This document shows, piece after piece, positions 17,860 through 25,392 of a DNA stretch of 64,000 bases. Both the position numbers and the translations under genes were made by a program. Each line of letters opens with the position of its first letter. Position 1 is the stretch's first letter. The stretch is from Janthinobacterium saanense. GTDB taxonomy: Bacteria; Pseudomonadota; Gammaproteobacteria; Burkholderiales; Burkholderiaceae_D. The notes below the pieces were generated by a model, which ran no database searches, was not told the origin of the DNA, and was given only the letters and a program-made list of their open reading frames with translations. The stretch is taken from positions 124,001 through 188,000 of the forward strand of contig NZ_JACHCI010000009.1 of the NCBI RefSeq assembly GCF_014200675.1. Reading direction: 5' to 3'.

Positions 17860-19920
17860 GTGACGGCGCTGCATGTGCTGAGCGACAAATTGGCACAGCG
17901 CCGCCCCCTGTGGATGGTGACCCTGGCCATCGACGAAACCAATCTGTCCGAAGGCTTGCGCGCCGCCAGCGCCGCCAGCGCCGTGCTGCTGCTGGGGCTG
18001 CTGCTGGACCACCCCGATTTCGCCTGGGCCGCCATCGGCGCCTTCTGGACTTGCCTGGCGGACGCGGCCGGCACGCGGCGCATGCGTTTTGTCTCGATGC
18101 TGGGATTCGGCTTGCTGTCGACCGTGGTGGGCGGACTGGCGGCGCTGGCGGCCGGCCATGGTTTGCTGATGGCGGCGATTGCCGTGCTGCTGTTTTCCTG
18201 GGCCGGCGCGCTGGCGCGCATCTGGGGCGCTGCCACGGCGCAGGTGGCCATCCTGGCGGCCACGGCCAGCGTCGTGATGGTCACCCATCCGCTCCATTCA
18301 TTGACGCAAAGCGCACCGTTCCTGGGCCTGTATCTGTTTGGCTGCGTGTTTGCCACCGTGCTCAGTTTTACTGTCTGGCGCATCCACCCCTTCGTGCCCG
18401 CCCGGCGCGCCGTGGGCGCTGCCTATTCGCGCCTGGCCGGCATCGCGCGCGACAATGCACGCTACCTGGCGCAGGACAATGAACAGGGCGACACTGCCGC
18501 GCATGGCGCCAACTACCGTTCGCAGGCGCGCGCCGCACTCGAGGCGGCGCGGGTGGCGCTGGCCGCCGTGCCACCAGCGCGCGCGGGCCGTGGCGACTTG
18601 TACGACAACCTGCTGCTGGCGCTCAGCGACGCCGAACGCATCTTTGCCTACCTGATCGCCGTCACGCATTCCTGTGAACGTGAACGGCCGCGTTTGCGGC
18701 ATGATCCGCGCGCGCGGCGCAGCCTGGAAGCGATGGCGGTGCTGCTGCGGCGCCTGGGTTTATCGGTACAGCGCCAGCCTGATGTGGCACCGCTGGCCTT
18801 GCAGCGCCGCCTGACGGCGTGCGGGCGGCGGCTGGAAGCGGCGCTGGGCGCCTTGCTGCCCTTGCGCCTGAACGTGGAATTCATGGACCTGGGCATGGCG
18901 CGCGCCACCGAGCTGCCTTGGCGCGAGCAAGCCTTGCTGTCGCTGGCGCAAGCCTGGCAAACGCTGAAGGTCAACGCCACGCCCCGTTCCTTGAGCTGGC
19001 GCCATGCGGCGCGCGTGTCGCTGGCGACCACGGCCGGTTTCCTGCTGGTCGAAATGCTGCATATCCCGTTTGGTTACTGGGCCACCATGGCGACCTTGCT
19101 GATACTGCAGCCCTCCGTGTCGACCACCTGGCCGCGCGGCATCGAGCGGGTGGCCGGCAGCGTGCTGGGCGCCGTGCTGGCCGTGCTGATCGGCATCGTG
19201 ATCCATACACCGCTGGCCATTTCGCTGGTGGTATTCCCGCTGATCGTCGCCACCATGGCGCTGCGCCGCGTCAACTACGGCTTGCACGTCATGTTCATGA
19301 CGCCGGCCTTCGTGCTGGTAGCCGACTATGCGGCGCCCGCCAACGAAATGGTGTACGCGCTTAGCCGCCTGGGCAACAACGTGCTCGGCTGCGTGCTGGC
19401 CTTGCTGGCGACGTTTTTCCTGTGGCCAGACCGCGAGGCGGACGACCTGGAGCAGCGCCTGACCCAGGCCGTGTCGGCCAATCTGCAATACCTGCTGGGC
19501 GTGATGGCGGCCGGCGGCAAATGGGACAAAAACATCGCACATTTGCGCCGCGAGGCCGGTCTGGCCAGCAACAACGCAGAGCAGGTGGTGCAGCGCCTGC
19601 GCATCGAGCGCCGCCTGGGCCGCAGCACGGGCGCCGGCCTGGCCGCCATGTCCACCTTGCCCTTGCTGCGCCGCGTGGCAGGCAGCACGGCGCGTATCAG
19701 CCTGAGTCCGCAGGCTGAACCAGCGACGCCTGAATTGCAGCGCTGGATCGCCGAAGTCAGTAGCGAGATCGATGCGCTGCTGCGCGGCAAGTCCGACGCC
19801 CCAGCGCCTGGTCCATGCAATACGGAAAGTTTGACCGCCTTGCAAGCTGATGCCGTGGCACAGGTGCAATTGCTGCGTGGAATGCTGCGTGAACATGTGC
19901 ACGCGTTAGCCCTCACATAG
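17860..19920 (+). CDS. FUSC/YccS-like inner-membrane protein
   Basis: A membrane protein of about 686 residues with two bundles of hydrophobic helices, separated by a long soluble region, the layout of FUSC (fusaric acid resistance) and YccS/AaeB proteins. The N-terminal bundle follows NLSEGLRAASAASAVLLLG, and the second follows WATMATLLILQPSVS. The second bundle includes GSVLGAVLAVLIG. The start is uncertain: the frame opens inside dxs, GTG 17860 begins a protein-like stretch (TALHVLSDKLAQRRPLWMV), and ATG codons at 17725 and 17914 are alternatives; none has a good ribosome-binding site. The substrate is unknown. Confidence 0.8.
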   Translation: MTALHVLSDKLAQRRPLWMVTLAIDETNLSEGLRAASAASAVLLLGLLLDHPDFAWAAIGAFWTCLADAAGTRRMRFVSMLGFGLLSTVVGGLAALAAGHGLLMAAIAVLLFSWAGALARIWGAATAQVAILAATASVVMVTHPLHSLTQSAPFLGLYLFGCVFATVLSFTVWRIHPFVPARRAVGAAYSRLAGIARDNARYLAQDNEQGDTAAHGANYRSQARAALEAARVALAAVPPARAGRGDLYDNLLLALSDAERIFAYLIAVTHSCERERPRLRHDPRARRSLEAMAVLLRRLGLSVQRQPDVAPLALQRRLTACGRRLEAALGALLPLRLNVEFMDLGMARATELPWREQALLSLAQAWQTLKVNATPRSLSWRHAARVSLATTAGFLLVEMLHIPFGYWATMATLLILQPSVSTTWPRGIERVAGSVLGAVLAVLIGIVIHTPLAISLVVFPLIVATMALRRVNYGLHVMFMTPAFVLVADYAAPANEMVYALSRLGNNVLGCVLALLATFFLWPDREADDLEQRLTQAVSANLQYLLGVMAAGGKWDKNIAHLRREAGLASNNAEQVVQRLRIERRLGRSTGAGLAAMSTLPLLRRVAGSTARISLSPQAEPATPELQRWIAEVSSEIDALLRGKSDAPAPGPCNTESLTALQADAVAQVQLLRGMLREHVHALALT

Positions 19921-20058
19921 CGCAGGAAAAAACCGCCTTCGCCTTCCCCTTGGGCGCGATATTGTATAGATAATTATTGCGCCTCAATCTCTCCAAATGC
20001 CACATTTCGCGTGCTTTCCATAAATATTTTCCAAAGTGAAAATTATTTTAAGGAAATG

Positions 20059-20087
20059 TTGACGCTCGAATAATCGTGTTTTATATT
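20059..20087 (+). promoter_or_regulatory. Sigma-70 promoter for the glutaredoxin gene
   Basis: TTGACG at 20059-20064 and TATATT at 20082-20087 with a 17-nt spacer, close to consensus. Transcription would start near 20094, giving an untranslated leader of about 80 nt before the ATG at 20173. The surrounding 130 nt are strongly AT-rich against the GC-rich background. Confidence 0.7.
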
Positions 20088-20107
20088 TGATTTTATAGCA
20101 ATCAAAT
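20085..20107 (+). promoter_or_regulatory. Inverted repeat overlapping the -10 element
   Basis: ATTTGATT and AATCAAAT form a perfect 8-bp inverted repeat with a 7-nt spacer, overlapping the -10 hexamer and the predicted start point. The position suits a repressor operator; as RNA it would also be a weak AU hairpin at the 5' end. Confidence 0.45.
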
Positions 20108-20172
20108 TTGATAAGTGCATAAGCGCGTATCAGCGCTGTGATGCAGTTTGTCATAGACCGATAGGAAAGCGT

Positions 20173-20556
20173 ATGACGATGCAGAAAAAAATGAAAACCG
20201 CAGCGCTGTATGTCGTGATCCTTGCCGCTGGCCTGGGCAGCGGTTATGGCCTGTCTTTATTACCCGGCTTGTTCAAGTCGAATTATGTGGAAGGCAATTA
20301 CGCCGCGTATTTCCCGAATGCCCAGAGCAAAGTCGTTTTATATGGCACCGACTGGTGCGGCTATTGCGCCAAGACCCGTGCCTATTTCAAAGAACACAAG
20401 ATAGCATTCGTCGATCTCGATATCGAAAAATCCCCGCAAGCCAAGCAAGCCCATGAAGCGCTGGGTGGCGGCGGCGTGCCGCTGGTCCTGATCGGCAACC
20501 GCAAGATCCAGGGCTATAACGCGGGGGCGCTGGCAGCGGCCTTGAAAAAAATCTGA
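20173..20556 (+). CDS. Membrane-anchored glutaredoxin-like protein
   Basis: A 127-residue protein with an N-terminal anchor (about residues 9-29, after a lysine-rich start) and a glutaredoxin domain. The active site is C62-G-Y-C65. VPLVLIGNRKIQGYN is the cis-proline/glutathione-binding stretch. The positive N-terminus suggests the domain faces the periplasm, where glutathione is less available, so it may act with other thiol partners. A Shine-Dalgarno sequence (AGGAAAG) precedes the ATG. A gene for a six-cysteine exported peptide follows 99 nt downstream. Confidence 0.82.
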   Translation: MTMQKKMKTAALYVVILAAGLGSGYGLSLLPGLFKSNYVEGNYAAYFPNAQSKVVLYGTDWCGYCAKTRAYFKEHKIAFVDLDIEKSPQAKQAHEALGGGGVPLVLIGNRKIQGYNAGALAAALKKI

Positions 20557-20655
20557 TCAGCGTATTGGCCGCCAGCAGGAATTGCAATGGGGTGGCGCGT
20601 ATGGGACGGCGCGCCATCGTAGTCCGTGATCGTCTGTCTATCAACAGGGGTGATA

Positions 20656-20844
20656 ATGATTAAAAAATTGGGTTTCTTCTTGTTTGCCATGGGTGTCAGC
20701 GCATCGTATGCCATGGCCAGCAGTACCGCCGACATATCGGAATGCCAATCCGAGTGCTATATGGCGCTCGATGCCTGTGTCATGGAGTTCAAGGTGCCTG
20801 AATGCGTCCGTGCCAATAAAATCTGCCTCCAGAACTGCGGCTAA
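20656..20844 (+). CDS. Exported six-cysteine microprotein
   Basis: A 62-residue protein with a signal peptide (MIKKLGFFLFAMGVSASYAMA, probable cleavage after residue 21) and a mature part of about 41 residues. It has six cysteines at 30, 34, 41, 50, 57 and 61. Their spacing is mirror-symmetric: Cx3C-x6-C-x8-C-x6-Cx3C, as in disulfide-linked helical hairpins. AGGGGTG precedes the ATG at 20656; the frame is open 30 nt upstream, but that part lacks signal-peptide character. I do not recognise a family. It is next to a membrane-anchored glutaredoxin and ends at a hairpin terminator. Confidence 0.68.
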   Translation: MIKKLGFFLFAMGVSASYAMASSTADISECQSECYMALDACVMEFKVPECVRANKICLQNCG

Positions 20845-20870
20845 TCGGCGTCTGTCTGCCTGATGACATA

Positions 20871-20902
20871 CGGCGATGCTGTTGGACAGGCATCGCCGTT
20901 TT
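20871..20902 (+). terminator. Intrinsic terminator after the six-cysteine gene
   Basis: CGGCGATG pairs with CATCGCCG, extended inward by CTGT / ACAG with one bulged G and a 3-nt loop, followed by TTTT. It lies 26 nt after the stop and just before the convergent adenosyltransferase gene ends. Confidence 0.72.
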
Positions 20903-20906
20903 CATT

Positions 20907-21461
20907 TCAACCCCGTGTGCGCTCATGGCGCCACAACACGTCGCCACCACCGGCAAAACGGTTCAGCACGCGCGACAGCACAAACAGCAAGTCCGATAAT
21001 CGGTTCACATACTGGCGCGGGTGTGCGTGGATGGTTTCCGCATTGGCCAGCGCAACGATGCTGCGCTCGGCGCGGCGGCAGACGGTGCGGCACACGTGGG
21101 CCAGTGAGGCGGCGCGCGAGCCGGCCGGCAAGATGAATTCGCTCAAGGCGGGCAGGTCGGCATTGTAGTGGGCCAGCATGGCGTCCAGGCGCAGCACATG
21201 TTCTTCCTTGATCAGCTGGTAGCCGGGGATGCACAACTCACCACCGAGGTCGAACAAATCGTGCTGGATGGCCACCAGCTCGCCGTGCAGGGTGTCGGGC
21301 ATGGCTTCGCACAGCAGCAATCCCAGCTGGGAATTGAGTTCATCGACGTCGCCCATGGCGTGGACGCGCAGGCTGTCCTTGCTGGTGCGGCTGCCGTCGC
21401 CCAGTCCCGTGCTGCCATTGTCGCCCGTGCGCGTGGCGATTTTCGAGAGTCGCTTGCCCAT
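20907..21461 (-). CDS. PduO-type cob(I)alamin adenosyltransferase
   Basis: A 184-residue ATP:cob(I)alamin adenosyltransferase making adenosylcobalamin. The ATP-binding N-terminus TRTGDNGSTGLGDGSR and the motif LPAGSRAASLAHVCRTVCRRAER are diagnostic for the PduO/MMAB family. RQYVNRLSDLLFVLSRVLN is the conserved C-terminal helix. It is transcribed divergently from glcD. No other cobalamin genes are nearby, so it probably serves salvage or a B12-dependent mutase elsewhere. Confidence 0.92.
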   Translation of the reverse strand: MGKRLSKIATRTGDNGSTGLGDGSRTSKDSLRVHAMGDVDELNSQLGLLLCEAMPDTLHGELVAIQHDLFDLGGELCIPGYQLIKEEHVLRLDAMLAHYNADLPALSEFILPAGSRAASLAHVCRTVCRRAERSIVALANAETIHAHPRQYVNRLSDLLFVLSRVLNRFAGGGDVLWRHERTRG

Positions 21462-21580
21462 GTTTTTGCCTTGTGATCAGAAGAATGGGGGCAGCATACG
21501 GCATCTGCGCAAAAAAATGCGATGTCCCCGGCGTTTGTGCTTACAATCGTTGCAAGACCATCCTGCCAGATAGCCATCTT

Positions 21581-23065
21581 ATGCACAATGCTGCCTTAGA
21601 AGTGGACACAGCGCGCCAGCAAGCCGTGGTTAGCGCCTTGCTTGCCGTGCTGCCCGCCCGCTGCGTGTTGTCCGCAACCGAAGACACGCGCCCCTATGAA
21701 TGCGACGGCCTGGCCGCCTACCGCCAGTTGCCGATGGTAGTGACCCTGCCCGACACGGAAGAACACGTGCTCGCCATCCTGCGCGTCTGCCGTGAACTTG
21801 GCGTGCCGATCGTGCCGCGTGGCGCTGGCACGGGCTTGTCCGGCGGCGCCTTGCCGATTGCCGATGGGGTGGTGCTGTCGACGGCGCGCCTGAACCGCAT
21901 CGTGCGCCTCGACGCCTATGCCCGCATCGCCGTGGTGCAGCCGGGCGTGCGCAACCTGGCCATTTCCGAAGCGGCTGCCCAATACGCGCTGTATTACGCG
22001 CCCGATCCCTCATCGCAGATCGCCTGCAGCATAGGCGGCAACGTGGCGGAAAATTCGGGCGGCGTGCATTGCCTGAAGTACGGCCTGACCGTGCACAATG
22101 TGCTGCGCGTGCGCGTGGCCACCATCGACGGCGACATCATCGAACTGGGCGGCGAGTGCCTGGATGCGCCCGGCCTGGACCTGCTGGCCGTCTTTATCGG
22201 CTCCGAAGGCATGCTGGGCATCGTCACCGAAGTGACGGTGAAACTGATACCGAAGCCGGCCACGGCGCGGGTCATCATGGCGTCGTTCGGCGATATTGTC
22301 ACCGGTGGCAATGCCGTAGCCAGCGTGATCGCCGCCGGCATCATCCCGGCCGGCCTGGAAATGATGGATCAAACCTCATCGCGCATGGTCGAACCGTTCG
22401 TCAAAGCCGGTTACGACATCGATGCGGCCGCCATCCTGCTGTGCGAGGCCGATGGCACGCACGCCGAAGTGGAAGAAGAAATTGCCCGCATGACGGCCGT
22501 GCTGGAAGGGGCGGGCGCCAGCGCGATTACCGTCTCGACCTCGGAAACGGAGCGCATGCGCTTCTGGTCGGGCCGCAAGAACGCGTTTCCGGCCGCCGGG
22601 CGCATCTCGCCCGATTACTACTGCATGGATGGCACCATCCCGCGCAAGCGATTAGCCGAAGTGTTGACGGGCATCGCGCAGATGGAACTGACCCATGGCT
22701 TGCGCTGCGCGAACGTGTTCCATGCGGGCGATGGCAATCTGCACCCGCTGATTTTATTTGATGCAAACCAGTCTGGCGAACTGGAACGGGCCGAAGCGTT
22801 TGGCGCCGATATCCTGGCCCTGTGCGTGGCGGTCGGCGGCACCATCACCGGGGAACATGGCGTGGGCATGGAAAAGATCAACTCCATGTGTCTGCAATTT
22901 ACTCGGGCCGAACTGGACGCGTTTTTTGCCGTCAAGCGGGCCTTCGATCCGCATGGCTTGCTCAATCCCGACAAGGCGATACCGACTCTGAACCGCTGCG
23001 CCGAATTCGGCAAGATGCATGTCACGGCAGGGCGGCTGCCGTTTGCCGGCCTGCCGCGTTTTTAA
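21581..23065 (+). CDS. glcD: Glycolate oxidase, FAD subunit GlcD
   Basis: A 494-residue FAD-linked subunit that oxidises glycolate to glyoxylate. The FAD-binding (PCMH) segment VPRGAGTGLSGGALP and PDPSSQIACSIGGNVAENSGG are present, and the C-terminal half ends GEHGVGMEK and NPDKAIPT. The ATG at 21581 fits the family start; the frame is open 108 nt further into the gap from the adenosyltransferase gene. glcE starts 2 nt after the stop, and glcF follows. Confidence 0.94.
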   Translation: MHNAALEVDTARQQAVVSALLAVLPARCVLSATEDTRPYECDGLAAYRQLPMVVTLPDTEEHVLAILRVCRELGVPIVPRGAGTGLSGGALPIADGVVLSTARLNRIVRLDAYARIAVVQPGVRNLAISEAAAQYALYYAPDPSSQIACSIGGNVAENSGGVHCLKYGLTVHNVLRVRVATIDGDIIELGGECLDAPGLDLLAVFIGSEGMLGIVTEVTVKLIPKPATARVIMASFGDIVTGGNAVASVIAAGIIPAGLEMMDQTSSRMVEPFVKAGYDIDAAAILLCEADGTHAEVEEEIARMTAVLEGAGASAITVSTSETERMRFWSGRKNAFPAAGRISPDYYCMDGTIPRKRLAEVLTGIAQMELTHGLRCANVFHAGDGNLHPLILFDANQSGELERAEAFGADILALCVAVGGTITGEHGVGMEKINSMCLQFTRAELDAFFAVKRAFDPHGLLNPDKAIPTLNRCAEFGKMHVTAGRLPFAGLPRF

Positions 23066-23067
23066 TC

Positions 23068-24153
23068 ATGCTGGAGAACCCTTTGCAAGCAATCGAGGAA
23101 CAATTCAGGCAGGCTATTCTGGCCGCCAGCGCGGCTGGCAAGCCCTTGCAATTGCGTGGCGGCGGCAGCAAGGACTGGTATGGCCAGCAGCTGCTAGGCG
23201 AAGTGCTGGACACGCGCGCCTATGCAGGCATCATCGATTACGAGCCGACCGAACTGGTGATCACGGCCCGCTGCGGCACGCCGCTGGCGCAGATCGAAGC
23301 GGCACTGGCGGCGCGCAATCAGATGCTGGCCTTCGAGCCACCCCATTTTGGTGCTGGCGCGACCATCGGCGGCGTGGTGGCCAGCGGCTTGTCCGGCCCG
23401 CGCCGCGCCTCGTCCGGCGCATTGCGCGACTTTGTGCTGGGTGCCGTGCTGATGGATGGACAAGGAGAGCGGCTCGCTTTCGGCGGGCAGGTGATGAAGA
23501 ACGTGGCCGGTTACGATGTCTCGCGCCTGCTGGCCGGCTCGCTGGGCACCCTGGGCCTGATCCTGGAAGTGTCATTGAAAGTGCTGCCCTTGCCGCTGCG
23601 CGAGGCCACCTTGCGCCTGGCGTGTACCGAGATCGCGGCCCTGCGTTTGCTCAATGAGTGGGCCGGTAAACCGTTGCCGATGTCCGCCAGCTGCTGGCAT
23701 GATGATGTTTTGAGCGTGCGCCTGTCGGGCGCCGACGCGGCCGTGGCCGAAGCGCTGCACACCCTGGGTGGCGACGTTGTGGCGCCGGCCGAGGCGGCGC
23801 TGTTCTGGGCCGCCTTGCGCGAACACACGTATGCCTTCTTTTCTGGCGCGGGCAGCGTGTGGCGTTTGTCGTTGCCGCCGCAGGCCAGCGCCGTCATTCT
23901 GAAAGGGCGGCAACTGATCGAGTGGGGCGGGGCGCAGCGCTGGCTGAAACTCGATGGCGATGCCGATGCTGCCGGTGCGCAGCGCGTCCGCCAGACGGTG
24001 GCCGCCGCCGGTGGCCACGCCACCTTGTTCCGCGGCGGCGACAAGGCGGTGGGCGTATTCCACCCTTTGGCCCCGGCCGTAGAACAGATACACCAGCGTC
24101 TGCGCCTGTCTTTTGACCCGGCTGCCATCTTCAACCGACACAGAATGTACTGA
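23068..24153 (+). CDS. glcE: Glycolate oxidase, FAD subunit GlcE
   Basis: A 361-residue second FAD-binding subunit of glycolate oxidase. The FAD domain includes LRGGGSKDWYG and ATIGGVVASGLSGPRR, and VMKNVAGYDVSRL is family-specific. The ATG at 23068 lies 2 nt past the glcD stop; the overlapping open frame inside glcD is not homologous. glcF starts 6 nt after its stop. Confidence 0.93.
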   Translation: MLENPLQAIEEQFRQAILAASAAGKPLQLRGGGSKDWYGQQLLGEVLDTRAYAGIIDYEPTELVITARCGTPLAQIEAALAARNQMLAFEPPHFGAGATIGGVVASGLSGPRRASSGALRDFVLGAVLMDGQGERLAFGGQVMKNVAGYDVSRLLAGSLGTLGLILEVSLKVLPLPLREATLRLACTEIAALRLLNEWAGKPLPMSASCWHDDVLSVRLSGADAAVAEALHTLGGDVVAPAEAALFWAALREHTYAFFSGAGSVWRLSLPPQASAVILKGRQLIEWGGAQRWLKLDGDADAAGAQRVRQTVAAAGGHATLFRGGDKAVGVFHPLAPAVEQIHQRLRLSFDPAAIFNRHRMY

Positions 24154-24159
24154 GGGTCC

Positions 24160-25392
24160 ATGCAAACCAATCTCGCCGATTTCATCAAGCACACGCGTGA
24201 AGGCGAAGAGGCCGAAGCGATTCTGCGCGCCTGCGTGCATTGCGGTTTTTGCACGGCCACTTGCCCCACCTATCAGTTGCTGGGAGACGAACTCGATGGC
24301 CCGCGCGGGCGCATCTACCTGATCAAGCAGGTGCTCGAAGGCGCAGAAGTCACCGGCAAGACGCAGACGCACCTGGACCGCTGCCTGACCTGCCGCAACT
24401 GCGAATCGACCTGTCCATCGGGCGTGCAATATGGCCGCCTGGTCGATATCGGCCGCAAGGTGGTCGAGCAGCGCGTGCAGCGTCCCTTGCATGAACGGGC
24501 GTTGCGTTATGCGCTGGCGCAGGCCTTGCCGCGCCGCTGGTTGTTTACGCCCGCCTATAAAGTGGGGCAGGCGCTGCGGCCCTTGCTGTCGAAAGGCTTG
24601 CAAGACAAATTGCGGCCCGGTGCGGCGCCGGGGCAATGGCCTACACGCAGCCATGCGCGCACCATGCTGCTATTGGATGGCTGCGTGCAGCCCGCCATGT
24701 CGCCCAATATCAATGCGGCCACGGCGCGCGTGCTCGATGCGCTGGGCGTGCAATTGATCATTGCAGCGAAAGCCGGCTGCTGCGGCGCGCTGCGCCATCA
24801 CTTGAACGAACAGGAAGCGGCGCTGGACGATATGCGCCGCAATATCGACGCCTGGTGGCCATATGTAGAGAGTGCCGAGGCTATCGTGATGACGGCGTCC
24901 GGCTGCGGCGTCACGGTCAAGGAATACGGCCACTTGCTGGCGCATGATACTGTCTACGCCGACAAGGCGCGGCGCATCTCGGCTTTGAGCCGCGACCTGT
25001 CTGAAATCATGCCGGCGTTTGAAACGGAACTGGCGGCGCTGCTGCAGGGGAAGATTGCCGGGCGCGTGGCCTATCACCCGCCATGCACCTTGCAGCATGG
25101 CCAGCAGATACGCGGCAAGGTGGAGCAGGTGCTGCGGACCGTCGGCGTCGATGTGCTGCTGTGCGCCGACAGCCATCTGTGCTGCGGCTCGGCCGGCACC
25201 TATTCGATGCTGCAGCCGGCGCTGTCGCAGCAACTGCGCGACAACAAGCTGGCCAATTTGGCTGCCTGCGCGCCAGACGTGATCGTGTCCGCCAATATCG
25301 GCTGCTTGAACCACCTGCAGTCGGGTACGGAGACGCCCGTGCGGCACTGGATAGAATTGATCGACGCGGCTCTTAAACCGGCGTTTCAGTGA
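24160..25392 (+). CDS. glcF: Glycolate oxidase, iron-sulfur subunit GlcF
   Basis: A 410-residue subunit passing electrons from the flavin subunits to the quinone pool. Two [4Fe-4S] motifs are visible near the N-terminus (CVHCGFCTATCP and CLTCRNCESTCP). Two CCG domains follow (GCCGALRHH and HLCCGSAGTYSM), typical of GlcF and heterodisulfide-reductase-like proteins. The last 20 nt overlap the 3' end of the convergent GGDEF-EAL gene. Confidence 0.94.
   Translation: MQTNLADFIKHTREGEEAEAILRACVHCGFCTATCPTYQLLGDELDGPRGRIYLIKQVLEGAEVTGKTQTHLDRCLTCRNCESTCPSGVQYGRLVDIGRKVVEQRVQRPLHERALRYALAQALPRRWLFTPAYKVGQALRPLLSKGLQDKLRPGAAPGQWPTRSHARTMLLLDGCVQPAMSPNINAATARVLDALGVQLIIAAKAGCCGALRHHLNEQEAALDDMRRNIDAWWPYVESAEAIVMTASGCGVTVKEYGHLLAHDTVYADKARRISALSRDLSEIMPAFETELAALLQGKIAGRVAYHPPCTLQHGQQIRGKVEQVLRTVGVDVLLCADSHLCCGSAGTYSMLQPALSQQLRDNKLANLAACAPDVIVSANIGCLNHLQSGTETPVRHWIELIDAALKPAFQ

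Noticed and set aside
15825-18383. A very long open frame (about 850 codons) antisense to dxs
   Set aside because: It lies opposite a strongly conserved gene, has no recognisable domain, and is rich in His/Arg/Gln, the usual mark of an antisense frame in GC-rich DNA.
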